Source: Nostoc sp. GT001 (GTDB taxonomy: Bacteria > Cyanobacteriota > Cyanobacteriia > Cyanobacteriales > Nostocaceae). Taken from it: a stretch of DNA of 30,721 nt. A program made the translations under genes and the position numbers. Of the stretch, positions 1 to 9,018 are shown one piece after another; positions within the stretch are counted from its first letter, which is position 1, and each line of letters opens with the position of its first letter. The stretch lies in contig NZ_JAUDRJ010000003.1 in assembly GCF_030382115.1 (NCBI RefSeq), positions 2,642,321 through 2,673,041 on the forward strand, given 5' to 3'. The notes below the pieces were generated by a model. It was given only the letters and a program-made list of their open reading frames with translations, had not been told where the DNA came from and searched no databases.

Positions 1-584
1 CGATCGCGCACACCATCATCAATAATTAACTGCATAACAATATCTTGAGCGCTGTTTGACCCATAACTGATATTTTCACCTGCGGTTGTTTGCCATTTAC
101 CATAGCGGTTGATGCGAGTAAAAGGGTTGCTACCATCGCTACCATCATGACCTATAGCACCTTTTGGGCCTTGGTCTTTTACGTGATCTTTTGCTCCTAA
201 AGACATACCCTTAGATGCACTCAATGCTCCTACAGGACGTGCTGATTTGAGAAATGCGATCGCTTCATCAACTGCCTTAACTCCTTCTTGAGTTCGTAGA
301 TAAGTGTTATTAGAAATTTTGACTCGGTTCCCCTCAAAGCGCTTTCTATAGTTTTCCAGAATCGGGAGGTATGCTTTAGGATTTGTTCTTACCTTATTGG
401 TTTCAACAATTACCTGTTGTTCCAACGGTGAAAGGTAACTAGCCTTTGCTAATAAAGTTGGACTACTTTGTTCAACTACTGCTGGATTAGAGTTGGCCAC
501 AGACGGGCTAGATTGAAACAGTTGATTTGAGCAGCCCAATACCAAGGTAATTGGCAAAAATACCCAAAAATTCATGCGACGCAT
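1..584 (-). CDS. CAP-domain (SCP/PR-1-like) lipoprotein, partial at left edge
   Basis: The reading frame starts at an ATG (584-582), preceded by GAGGT, and stays open to the window edge, so 194 residues are visible and the C-terminus is missing. The N-terminus is short and hydrophobic and ends in VLGC with Cys18, which looks like a lipoprotein signal. A Ser/Pro/Asn-rich linker follows. The domain then starts around '[19 protein letters not shown]' and carries '[13 protein letters not shown]', 'TAGENISYG' and 'LIIDDGVRD', the run expected for bacterial CAP proteins, in which conserved His and Glu residues line the cleft. CAP proteins are exported; their bacterial function is mostly unknown. 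The next gene is on the same strand but 264 bp upstream, so this is probably a separate transcription unit. The family call is firm; the role is not. Confidence 0.82.
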   Translation of the reverse strand, partial: MRRMNFWVFLPITLVLGCSNQLFQSSPSVANSNPAVVEQSSPTLLAKASYLSPLEQQVIVETNKVRTNPKAYLPILENYRKRFEGNRVKISNNTYLRTQEGVKAVDEAIAFLKSARPVGALSASKGMSLGAKDHVKDQGPKGAIGHDGSDGSNPFTRINRYGKWQTTAGENISYGSNSAQDIVMQLIIDDGVRD

Positions 585-848
585 CGATTACCTCACAATT
601 TTTCTATGGATTAATTTAGTGAATTAGAAGAAATAAGAATTTTCAACGCACAGATAAGTCTGTATACGCTTCTGCCGTTAGAAACGATATCAGGGCTTAA
701 GTAAGTTTGCTAAAGAAAGCGCAGATTAACGCACCAATAATATTGATAAAGTTGCGATTGCCTTTGTTCCTAAAGTGTTACAAGCTATCACTTAACACCT
801 GTTGTAACATTGAAAACACTAAAACGTAAATAATCACAAAAATCTTTT

Positions 849-1976
849 TTACACTTTCAGAAACCAGCGTTGCCGATACATCAGAAAACCAACAGCCCAC
901 CACAACAACACGGTGACTAAGGCAAATAACAGGGAACCATTCAGCACACCCGCCCAAGATGCGAAAAAATTCTGGTAAATCCAATTGTAGGTACTGGGAG
1001 CGTCTTTACCAGTGCCAATAGTAGTTTTGACTAAAATTTTAATTAATAAAACCGATGCAACGAAAAGAGCGATCGCATTTAAGCCCATAATTTCAAAAGG
1101 TTTACTCCAGCGACGCATCAGCCGTACTTCGATAACTTCATAACAAGCTGCTAGTAATAGTAACGCCCAACCTGTTGTAAATACTACATAAGAACTTGTC
1201 CACAGCTTTTTGTTAATTGGGAATGTCCACCCCCACGCCCAACCGATAATTAAGCAACCGACTCCAAATAATCCTAAACCGATACTTGTACGTGACTGTA
1301 CAGGTTGACTGCGTATCCATTGACCTGTGAAGTAGCCAGCAAGGACACTCACTATCGCGGGAATAGTACTGAAAAGTCCTTCTGGATCTCCCATAAAGTT
1401 GAAACCATCACCCTTGTATAAATGTGCTTTGGGAATAATCAGGCGGTCAACATAAGCGCCGAAATTACCTTCTCGCGTCAAAACTCCCGCACCATATTCT
1501 GGCACTGCGACATACATCATCGTTAGCCAGTAGCCAATGAGTAGCACTGCTGCTAGTATCCATTGACCTTTGCGCGGAAGGTTGAGAACAACTAGGGAAA
1601 CCAGCAGATATGTAAGGCTGATGCGCTGCAACACTCCCATAATGCGGATACTATTCAAATCAAAAGTCCAAATACCTTTATTCCAAAAGCCATTTAGTAG
1701 CAATCCCAAGGCAAAGAGAATAGCGGCGCGGCGCAATATCCGCCAGTAAACAGCTGAGGTTGGTTTATTGCCTTCAGTGTATTTTGACAGCGAGAAAGTC
1801 ATTGCTACACCGACAATGAAGAGAAAGAAGGGAAATACCAAGTCCGTTGGTGTGCAGCCGTGCCAATCGGCGTGAGCTAAGGGAGGATATACCTCATCTG
1901 CGACACCCGCCATATTGACGAGAATCATTCCAGCGATGGTAATGCCGCGAAAAACATCCAGTGAAGTCAGGCGCAT
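849..1976 (-). CDS. Multi-pass membrane acyltransferase-like protein (HGSNAT/NagX, DUF5009 type)
   Basis: A 375-residue protein. It opens with 'RLTSLDVFRGITIAGMILVN', the N-terminal hallmark of the heparan-alpha-glucosaminide N-acetyltransferase-like (DUF5009/DUF1624) family. About ten hydrophobic segments follow, with the family's 'PTDLVFPFFLFIVGVAMTFS' near residues 43-62. Length is normal for bacterial members. These proteins sit in the inner membrane and are thought to acetylate sugars across it using cytosolic acetyl-CoA; the bacterial substrate is usually unknown. The ATG at 1976-1974 is the natural start because the family motif begins at residue 2. It stands alone: the gene on the right (2599) runs divergently. 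Nothing in the sequence gives the substrate. Confidence 0.82.
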   Translation of the reverse strand: MRLTSLDVFRGITIAGMILVNMAGVADEVYPPLAHADWHGCTPTDLVFPFFLFIVGVAMTFSLSKYTEGNKPTSAVYWRILRRAAILFALGLLLNGFWNKGIWTFDLNSIRIMGVLQRISLTYLLVSLVVLNLPRKGQWILAAVLLIGYWLTMMYVAVPEYGAGVLTREGNFGAYVDRLIIPKAHLYKGDGFNFMGDPEGLFSTIPAIVSVLAGYFTGQWIRSQPVQSRTSIGLGLFGVGCLIIGWAWGWTFPINKKLWTSSYVVFTTGWALLLLAACYEVIEVRLMRRWSKPFEIMGLNAIALFVASVLLIKILVKTTIGTGKDAPSTYNWIYQNFFASWAGVLNGSLLFALVTVLLWWAVGFLMYRQRWFLKV

Positions 1977-2598
1977 AAGCGGAATTTTATGTTACATGAG
2001 TATCTAAAGTACTCGGCTTGATGCAGGTAAGCAAGCAAAATTTATAGGTCTACTTACCAAATATAGTTTTTCATCAAGGTTCCTGCCCATACTATCTTGT
2101 ACGAAACTAGAAGTACGCGATCGCACCCAGACCACAGTTTTAGCTATCCAAAAAGGATTGGTAAGGACTCGTATTTGATTTTTGAAAAAACTCAGTATAC
2201 TTTTATTCCTTCTTCCCTGTTCCCTCGCTACGCAAATAATTTCAGGAATCAAAGCGGATTTCTATAGTACCAGAACTGTTAATAAAGCTAGATATACTCA
2301 AATTTCAATCAATCTCTCCATCGTTATTTAAGTAAAAATGCAGTTGTATTGTCACTAGGCTTAGTATAAATTGCTATAAACAAAAGCTGTAATGAAAAAA
2401 CAGCTAACTTTACTCAAGGCGTGCTTGCTTATATAAAAACTAAAAATATCGCGGTTTTGTCTCATTAGATAAAAAGGTTTAATTCCCGATTTAATTTGGG
2501 AAAGAAAGCGAATGCAGAGTCATTCACTTTCTATTTTGTTATGCACGATAAATATTACTAAGGTAAAGCTAATAAATTATATATAAGGAATAATAATT
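1977..2598. other. Intergenic region between divergent genes, no gene seen
   Basis: 622 bp, AT-rich, separating the DUF5009-like gene (minus) from the giant DUF4347 gene (plus). It must hold both promoters, but no convincing -35/-10 pair stands out. One HIP1 octamer lies near 2116-2123. A minus-strand frame of 82 codons (2004-2252) has no family resemblance or good ribosome binding site and was not called. Confidence 0.5.
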
Positions 2599-5500
2599 AT
2601 GATAAACCAGCCAGAAAATTATCATTCTCAAAACAGAAATAAGTCTACTAAAAAATTAATAGATGCAAGCACAAATATTGTTTTTATAGATCCAAAAGTT
2701 ATAGATTACCAAAGCTTAATGGCTGGTATCACACTCGGCAGTGAAGTTGTTATTCTTGATCCCAATAGAGACGGTTTAGCACAAATTACCGAGTTTTTAG
2801 CAAAACGTGAATCCAATTCAGTTCAATCAATTCACATTGTTTCCCACGGAAGTGTGGGGAGTTTGCAACTAGGGTCAATCAACTTCAACCTGAGCAATCT
2901 GGATAGCTACAAAAATCAGTTACAAAAGTGGGCAAGTGCTTTAACTGATAAAGCTGACATCCTACTTTATGGCTGTGATGTAGCCAGTGGTGAAGGCACA
3001 AAATTTGTACAGCAGATTAGCCAAATTACTGGAGCAGATATTGCCGCTTCCACTGACAAAACCGGAAGTGCAGCTTTAGGTGGCAACTGGAATTTAGAAG
3101 TGAAGACAGGGAAAATTGAGGCTTCTCTAGCATTTAAACCTAAAATAATACAGGCTTACCAATCGATTTTGCCAGCTAGTTTTACTGGCACATACACTCA
3201 AAACTTTAGCTCATTAGCTATTTCTGGAACACCAGCTTGGGTTAATGATTCAACTATTTCGGGCTGGTATTCTACGAGAACAACTTACAGCCCTGGTACT
3301 GGCAGTAATAACACAGGTGGATTGTACAGTTTTGGTAGTGCTAATAACCCAGACCGGGCACTTGGTTCTCTAGCTTCTGGTACTACAGGAACTATTTATT
3401 ATGGGTTGCGCCTCCAAAACAATACAGGTTCAGCAATTACTAAATTGCAAGTAAGTTACACAGGTGAACAATGGCGTAATGGTGGTAATACATCACAGCA
3501 ACAGTTGAAATTCAGTTATCAAACTGGGTCAACTATCACAAGTCTAACAACAGGAACATGGACGCCTGTTACCTCGCTAGATTTCACCGGGCCAATTGCA
3601 ACTGCAACTGCGGGGGCCCTAAATGGCAATTTGATTGCCAATCGAGTTGTTATAACGCCTGTAATATTTAATCTAGCGACCCCAATCACTAACGGTGAAG
3701 AGATTATATTGCGTTGGGAAGATATAGATGATGGAGGCAACGATCATGGTTTAGCCATTGACGATGTATCTATCAAAGTAGATAACACCACCTATATAGT
3801 AACTAACACCAATGACAGTGGTACTGGCTCGTTAAGGCAAGCTCTTATCAATGCCAATAACGATCCAGGAATCGAGACAATTATCTTTGATCCGACTGGG
3901 ATATTCGGTGATGCTACCCCCGACACCATTACCCTCACTTCTGGGGAATTGAATATCACTGAAGGAGTGATAATTCAAGGAACTGGGGCGAATAAACTCA
4001 CCATCAGTGGTAACAATACTTCCCGTATTTTTAATGCCAGTGCCTCCCTCTCAATTGATGGATTGAAGATAACTGGGGGAAATGCAGGCACTAGTAATAA
4101 TGGTGGCGGCATCTACAGTACTAGTAGTGTCACAGTCAGCAATAGTAATCTTTCTGGCAACACAGCGACCCTTGGAGGAGGCATCTACAGCACTAGTAGT
4201 GTCACAGTCAGCAATAGCACTATTTCTGGCAACACAGCGAACACTAGCGGCGGCGGCATCTACAGCATTAGTAGTGTCATAGCTACCAATAGCACTATTT
4301 CTAGCAACACAGCGAACACTAATGGCGGCGGCATCTACAGCACTATTACCACACTTAGTAATAGCACTGTTTCGAGTAACACCGTAAAAGTCAACGGCGG
4401 CGGTATCTATTCTGGCGGTGGCACAGTAAGTAATACCACTATATTTGGCAACACCGCTGATAGCGATAACAATAACACAGGTAATGGTGGCGGTATTTAT
4501 AGATCTGCTGGTACTTGGAGCATCACCAACAGCATCATTGCTGGCAATATTGATTTAGGCAATCAAGGAGCAGATATCTCTGGTGCCAACTTCAATGGTA
4601 ATGCTTACAACCTGATTGGCAAAATTACTGGTAAAATATCGGGGACTTTGGGTACGGGTACAGATATTATTAACCCCAACCCCGGACTCAAACCGTTAGG
4701 AGATTACGGTGGTTCGACACAAACTCACGCTCTAGACTTTAACAGTCTTGCCAGGAATGCTGGCGATCCCGCTTACAATGGTGGCTTAACTACCGACCAA
4801 CGCGGCACGGATTTTAACCGGATTGAAAGCGGCAGAATTGACATTGGAGCATTTGAATATGTGCTTCCAAAAGTCAGCTTTGGTGCTGCTACGTACAATA
4901 CAACAGAAGATAGTACCGCCACCACAGTAACTATTTCTGTTACCTTAGATGCCTCTCCTGAAACCGCTGTCACAATTCCTATTGTCGTTAAAAATAGTAG
5001 TACGGCGACTAGTGGCAACGATTACACTTTTTCCCCCAATACCATCTCCTTTACTGCTGGGGCAACAGGCGCTAATTTAACACAGCTAATTACTTTTACT
5101 ATTAACCCAGACGATTTACCTGAGAATGCAGAAACAGTTGTACTCAACTTCGGCACGCTAACAGGGGCTGATTTGGGGACAATAACTGAAACTACTCTAA
5201 ATATTGCTGCTAATGATGCGATTCAATATGCAATTTCCACTCCCATCTCAACTTTAACTGAAGGTAATAGCGGTACTCAAGCTGTTACTTTCACAGTTAC
5301 TCGTAGTGGTGGTATTGGCATAGCTAGTACCATAGATTATGTTTTTGATGGTGCGGCAACTTTTGGCAGTGACTATAACAATATTCAAATTACGGGTGGA
5401 GGAACTGCTACATCTGGAACTTTAAGCTTCGCTGTTGGGGAAACCACAAAGACAATTACAGCCGATGTTTTGGGTGACAATACACTTGAACTCAATGAAG

Positions 5501-7995
5501 ATATTACTGTTATTCTGAGTAACCCCAGCTTTATAACTGGAGCGCCAAATTCCACAATTACTAACAGTTCGGCTACAGTAAACATCATCAACGATGATAG
5601 CCAACCAACTATCAGCATCTCGGATATCTCTGTTACTGAAGACAACACAGGTACAACAACTAATGCTAACTTTACTATCAGTCTTTCTAATCCTAGTTCT
5701 CAACAGATTACTGTAAATTACAACACGAGTGATAGTACTGCTAATGCTGCTGACTCTGATTACAATTCGGCTTTAGGGACGATTACTTTCAATCCTGGGG
5801 AAACTAGTAAAACTCTTAGTATTGGTGTTTTAGGCGATAACAAATTTGAAACTGACGAGACATTTTCTGTCAATCTTTCGGCTGCAACAAATGCTGCGAT
5901 CGCAGATAGCTTAGGAGTTAGTACTATTATCAACGATGATAACCAACCAACTATCAGTATCTCGGATGTCTCAATTGCTGAAGGTAACATAGGCACAACA
6001 ACTAATGCTAACTTTACTATTAGTCTCTCCAATCCTAGTTATCAGCAGGTTACTGTAAATTACAACACGAGTGATGGTACTGCTCAAATTGCTGATTCTG
6101 ATTACAACTTTGCTTCCGGGACGATTACTTTCAATCCTGGGGAAACGAGCAAAGTTATTAGCATTGGCGTTATTGGTGATAACAAATCTGAAACTGACGA
6201 GACATTTACTGTCAATCTTTTAGGTGCGACAAATGCCGCGATCGCAGATACTTTGGGAGTGGCTACCATCATTGATGATGACAACCAACCAACTATCACT
6301 ATCTCGGATATCTTAGTTACTGAAGGCAATACAGGTACAACAACTAATGCTAATTTTACTATCAGTCTTTCTAATCCTAGTTCTCAACAGATTACTGTAA
6401 ATTACAACACGAGTGATGGTACTGCTAATGCTGCTGACTCTGATTACAACTCTGCTTTAGGGACAATTACTTTCAATCCTGGGGAAACGAGCAAAGTTAT
6501 TAGTATTGGCGTCGTCGGCGATAATCAAACTGAAACTGACGAGACATTTTCCGTCAATCTTTCGGCTGCAACAAATGCCGCGATCGCAGATAGTTTAGGA
6601 GTTGGTACTATTATCAACGATGATAACCAACCAACTATCAGCATCTCGGATATCTCTGTTACTGAAGACAACACAGGTACAACAACTAATGCTAACTTTA
6701 CTATCAGTCTTTCTAATCCTAGCTCTCAACAGATTACTGTAAATTACAACACGAGTGATAGTACTGCTAATGCTGCTGACTCTGATTACAATTCGGCTTT
6801 AGGGACGATTACTTTCAATCCTGGCGAAACTAGTAAAACTCTTAGCATTGGTGTTTTAGGCGATAACAAATTTGAAACTGACGAGACATTTTCTGTCAAT
6901 CTTTCGGCTGCAACAAATGCTGCGATCGCAGATAGTTTAGGAGTTGCTACCATCATCAACGATGATAATCAACCAACTATCAGTATCTCGGATGTCTCAA
7001 TTGCTGAAGGTAACATAGGCACAACAACTAATGCTAACTTTACTATTAGTCTCTCCAATCCTAGTTATCAGCAGGTTACTGTAAATTACAACACGAGTGA
7101 TGGTACTGCTCAAATTGCTGATTCTGATTACAACTTTGCTTCAGGAACAATTATTTTCGCTCCTGGTGAAACTAGCAAAACTCTTAGTATTGGCGTCATC
7201 GGCGATAACCAAAGTGAAGCTAACGAGACATTTTCTGTCAATCTTTCAGGCGCGACAAATGCCGCGATCGCAGATACTTTGGGAGTGGCTACCATCATTG
7301 ATGATGACAACCCAACAACTGTCAGTATCTCGGATGTCTCAATTGCTGAAGGTAACACAGGCACAACAACTAATGCTAACTTTATCGTCACTCTTTCCGC
7401 ACCGAGTTTACAGCAGGTTACTGTAAATTACAACACGAGTGATAACACTGCGAAAACTTCTGACTCTGATTACAACGCTGCTTCCGGGACAATCGTTTTC
7501 AATCCTGGCGAAACCAGCAAAACTCTTGGTATTGGTGTCATAGGTGATAACAAAGGTGAAACCAACGAGACATTTTCTGTCAATCTCTTCGGTGCTACAA
7601 ACACCACAATTACTGATAGCTTGGGAGTGGCTACTATCACAAATGATGATGATCCCCCCACTATTAGCATTGCAGATGTATTAGTCAAAGAAGGCACAAC
7701 AGGGATGATAACTAATGCCAATTTTGTCGTCACTCTCTCGAATGAATTTTATCAACGGGTGATTGTAAATTACAGCACGAGTGATGGTACTGCCAAAGAA
7801 TCTGACTCGGATTACAATTTTGGGCTGGGGACAATTATTTTTGACTATGGCGAAACCAGCAAAGTTATTAGTATTGGCGTCAGGGGTGATAATAAAGTTG
7901 AACCCAATGAAACATTTTTTGTCAATATTTATGGTGCAGCAAATGCCATATTTAATAATAACCAAGGAGTTGGCACAATCAAGAATGATGACTAA
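2599..7995 (+). CDS. Giant DUF4347 / beta-helix / Calx-beta repeat protein
   Basis: A 1798-residue protein with no cleavable signal peptide. Domains in order: DUF4347 at about 27-187 (with 'IHIVSHGSVGSLQLG' and 'ILLYGCDVASGEGTKFVQQI'); a beta-sandwich-like region at about 190-397; a right-handed beta-helix at about 398-735, opened by 'TNTNDSGTGSLRQALINAN' and containing six GGGIY-led coils; then nine Calx-beta-like domains, the last seven of exactly 114 residues (1003-1798). Calx-beta domains typically bind calcium through acidic residues such as the repeated 'DSDYN' and 'NDD' seen here. In cyanobacteria DUF4347 proteins are large, presumed secreted or surface-attached, probably through type I export. 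An AAGGA at 2585-2589 supports the ATG. The protein ends directly after the last Calx-beta 'NDD', with no RTX repeats, anchor or sorting tail visible. Function (adhesion, matrix) is inferred only. Confidence 0.88.
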   Translation: MINQPENYHSQNRNKSTKKLIDASTNIVFIDPKVIDYQSLMAGITLGSEVVILDPNRDGLAQITEFLAKRESNSVQSIHIVSHGSVGSLQLGSINFNLSNLDSYKNQLQKWASALTDKADILLYGCDVASGEGTKFVQQISQITGADIAASTDKTGSAALGGNWNLEVKTGKIEASLAFKPKIIQAYQSILPASFTGTYTQNFSSLAISGTPAWVNDSTISGWYSTRTTYSPGTGSNNTGGLYSFGSANNPDRALGSLASGTTGTIYYGLRLQNNTGSAITKLQVSYTGEQWRNGGNTSQQQLKFSYQTGSTITSLTTGTWTPVTSLDFTGPIATATAGALNGNLIANRVVITPVIFNLATPITNGEEIILRWEDIDDGGNDHGLAIDDVSIKVDNTTYIVTNTNDSGTGSLRQALINANNDPGIETIIFDPTGIFGDATPDTITLTSGELNITEGVIIQGTGANKLTISGNNTSRIFNASASLSIDGLKITGGNAGTSNNGGGIYSTSSVTVSNSNLSGNTATLGGGIYSTSSVTVSNSTISGNTANTSGGGIYSISSVIATNSTISSNTANTNGGGIYSTITTLSNSTVSSNTVKVNGGGIYSGGGTVSNTTIFGNTADSDNNNTGNGGGIYRSAGTWSITNSIIAGNIDLGNQGADISGANFNGNAYNLIGKITGKISGTLGTGTDIINPNPGLKPLGDYGGSTQTHALDFNSLARNAGDPAYNGGLTTDQRGTDFNRIESGRIDIGAFEYVLPKVSFGAATYNTTEDSTATTVTISVTLDASPETAVTIPIVVKNSSTATSGNDYTFSPNTISFTAGATGANLTQLITFTINPDDLPENAETVVLNFGTLTGADLGTITETTLNIAANDAIQYAISTPISTLTEGNSGTQAVTFTVTRSGGIGIASTIDYVFDGAATFGSDYNNIQITGGGTATSGTLSFAVGETTKTITADVLGDNTLELNEDITVILSNPSFITGAPNSTITNSSATVNIINDDSQPTISISDISVTEDNTGTTTNANFTISLSNPSSQQITVNYNTSDSTANAADSDYNSALGTITFNPGETSKTLSIGVLGDNKFETDETFSVNLSAATNAAIADSLGVSTIINDDNQPTISISDVSIAEGNIGTTTNANFTISLSNPSYQQVTVNYNTSDGTAQIADSDYNFASGTITFNPGETSKVISIGVIGDNKSETDETFTVNLLGATNAAIADTLGVATIIDDDNQPTITISDILVTEGNTGTTTNANFTISLSNPSSQQITVNYNTSDGTANAADSDYNSALGTITFNPGETSKVISIGVVGDNQTETDETFSVNLSAATNAAIADSLGVGTIINDDNQPTISISDISVTEDNTGTTTNANFTISLSNPSSQQITVNYNTSDSTANAADSDYNSALGTITFNPGETSKTLSIGVLGDNKFETDETFSVNLSAATNAAIADSLGVATIINDDNQPTISISDVSIAEGNIGTTTNANFTISLSNPSYQQVTVNYNTSDGTAQIADSDYNFASGTIIFAPGETSKTLSIGVIGDNQSEANETFSVNLSGATNAAIADTLGVATIIDDDNPTTVSISDVSIAEGNTGTTTNANFIVTLSAPSLQQVTVNYNTSDNTAKTSDSDYNAASGTIVFNPGETSKTLGIGVIGDNKGETNETFSVNLFGATNTTITDSLGVATITNDDDPPTISIADVLVKEGTTGMITNANFVVTLSNEFYQRVIVNYSTSDGTAKESDSDYNFGLGTIIFDYGETSKVISIGVRGDNKVEPNETFFVNIYGAANAIFNNNQGVGTIKNDD
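4102..4560 (+). repeat. Beta-helix coil repeats (GGGIY units)
   Basis: Six imperfect direct repeats of about 72-90 bp inside the giant gene. Each begins with codons for Gly-Gly-Gly-Ile-Tyr and ends with a 'SGNTA'-like turn, for example GGGIYSTSSVTVSNS. They encode successive rungs of a parallel beta-helix. Units 1-3 remain similar at the DNA level. Confidence 0.75.
5605..7995 (+). repeat. Seven tandem 342-bp Calx-beta repeats
   Basis: Units start at 5605, 5947, 6289, 6631, 6973, 7315 and 7657, each at Pro/Thr-Thr-(Ile/Val)-(Ser/Thr)-Ile. Spacing is exactly 342 bp (114 codons) with no indels. Units 1 and 4, and the first part of units 2 and 5, are nearly identical in DNA. Units 6 and 7 are the most diverged. 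Units 1-5 each carry a HIP1 octamer (GCGATCGC) at the same in-unit position (5896, 6238, 6580, 6922, 7264). Confidence 0.95.
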
Positions 7996-8289
7996 TCGTT
8001 ATTGAGCAGAATATTAGCGATCGCTGCAATTATCTCAGCCCAGAGTGGCCGTTGGCAAAATACTTGTATTATAAGTTACGGTATGTTGATTTTTGCGCCA
8101 AGCTTTTTGCAAAAAAAGTATTCATTACAACCAAAATTATACTTAGCTGGAGTTTGACTAGCATTTTAAAATTAAGGATTAAGCCATTCTCGAAAAAATT
8201 TATCCTAAAATCAAATATTCAGTAAAATTACGTATGCGGATTGAAGTCTTCTCAATGAATAGTAGAATTAGCCCATACAGGAGAAGACT

Positions 8290-8754
8290 GTGACGCTCTT
8301 AAATGCAGCTCAAGTAGAGCAACTAAAGGAAATAACCACACGCTTGCGACAAGTAAGACAAGAAAAATCTATCCGCATAGAAGAAATAGCCTCTCAGACA
8401 ATGCTTCGAGTAGGTATTTTACAAGCGTTAGAAGAAGACCGATTTGAAGAATTGCCTGAGCCAATTTTTCTGCAAGGATTCATCCGTCGTTATGGAGATG
8501 CTTTAGGGCTGGATGGAAATGCTTTATCGTACAGCCTTATAACCAATGTTGTCTGTCAAGATTCTAAAAATGCTCGTCACAATTCAGACAACAAACAAAA
8601 TACATACATACCTCTTGTTCTGACCTATATTTTATTATTGGTCGGTGCATCTGCTGGTCTTCTTCATATACTTAGTCCACAGCTTACAGCTGAATCCTTG
8701 ACTCCAGAAGATAATAATCAACAGTCAATAGTCAGTAATCAGGCTAACAAATGA
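8290..8754 (+). CDS. Membrane-anchored helix-turn-helix protein (RodZ-like N-terminus)
   Basis: 154 residues with a GTG start at 8290, preceded by GGAG at 8280-8283. Residues about 9-80 form an HTH_25-type domain: 'LRQVRQEKSIRIEEIASQT', 'ILQALEEDRFEELPEPIFLQ', 'GFIRRYGDALGLD'. This is the arrangement found in RodZ and its relatives, where the HTH lies in the cytoplasm and, in RodZ itself, binds MreB rather than DNA. A single hydrophobic segment follows at about 107-127, then a short polar tail. RodZ is usually much longer with a periplasmic domain, so this is a short relative and its partner is unknown. It lies 294 bp after the giant gene and convergent with gatA, so it is probably its own unit. 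Confidence 0.78.
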   Translation: MTLLNAAQVEQLKEITTRLRQVRQEKSIRIEEIASQTMLRVGILQALEEDRFEELPEPIFLQGFIRRYGDALGLDGNALSYSLITNVVCQDSKNARHNSDNKQNTYIPLVLTYILLLVGASAGLLHILSPQLTAESLTPEDNNQQSIVSNQANK

Positions 8755-8775
8755 CCAAAAAGGCAGAAAGAGTGG

Positions 8776-8799
8776 AGAGACGCGATTAATCGCGTCTCT
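8776..8799. terminator. Perfect 24-bp palindrome, possible bidirectional terminator
   Basis: AGAGACGCGATTAATCGCGT then CTCT: 11-bp arms around a central TA, lying 21 bp after the HTH gene stop and between convergent genes. No long T-run follows, so it may be a dispersed repeat rather than a classical intrinsic terminator. Confidence 0.45.
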
Positions 8800-8841
8800 A
8801 CTGAGTAGAGGAGAAGAATTAAGAACCAATGACAAATGACC

Positions 8842-8917
8842 AATACTTCTCTACGTTCGCGCAGCGTGTCGCAGACAGAGGCTGCGCCCGAAGCGAAGCT
8901 ATGCCGCAGGCTTTACG
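8842..8917. repeat. Dispersed Nostoc-type repeat, copy 1
   Basis: The block AATACTTCTCTACG (8842-8855) and a 41-bp block at 8877-8917, containing GGCTGCGCCCGAAGCGAAGC, recur at 27604-27658. In this copy 21 bp separate the two blocks; in the other they are adjacent. The copy lies between the convergent HTH and gatA genes. Confidence 0.8.
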
Positions 8918-8986
8918 ACTACGCGGTAGTTGAATCTCGACTTACCTCGACTTCGCTCGGCACAAGTCGCTCGATTACCGCGCAGT
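8918..8986. repeat. Imperfect inverted repeat (large hairpin)
   Basis: The left arm (8918-8943) and right arm (8964-8986) are imperfect reverse complements (compare ACTACGCGGTAG with the complement of ATTACCGCGCAGT) around a 20-nt loop. It lies just past the gatA stop on the minus strand and could end gatA transcription. Confidence 0.5.
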
Positions 8987-9018
8987 CGAAACTCAGTACA
9001 AGTGACAAATGACAATTT

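Noticed and set aside
778..984. Minus-strand frame of 68 codons overlapping the end of the DUF5009-like gene
   Set aside because: It overlaps the real gene in another frame and has no recognisable domain.
2004..2252. Minus-strand frame of 82 codons in the 622-bp gap
   Set aside because: No family resemblance, poor start context, composition like the surrounding non-coding DNA.
5385..7733. Many open minus-strand and alternate plus-strand frames across the Calx-beta array
   Set aside because: They recur at the repeat period and arise from the codon bias of the 342-bp units; they are shadows.
5605..7995. Regular repeats that might be taken for a CRISPR-like array
   Set aside because: Units are contiguous 342-bp coding repeats with an intact frame and no spacers.
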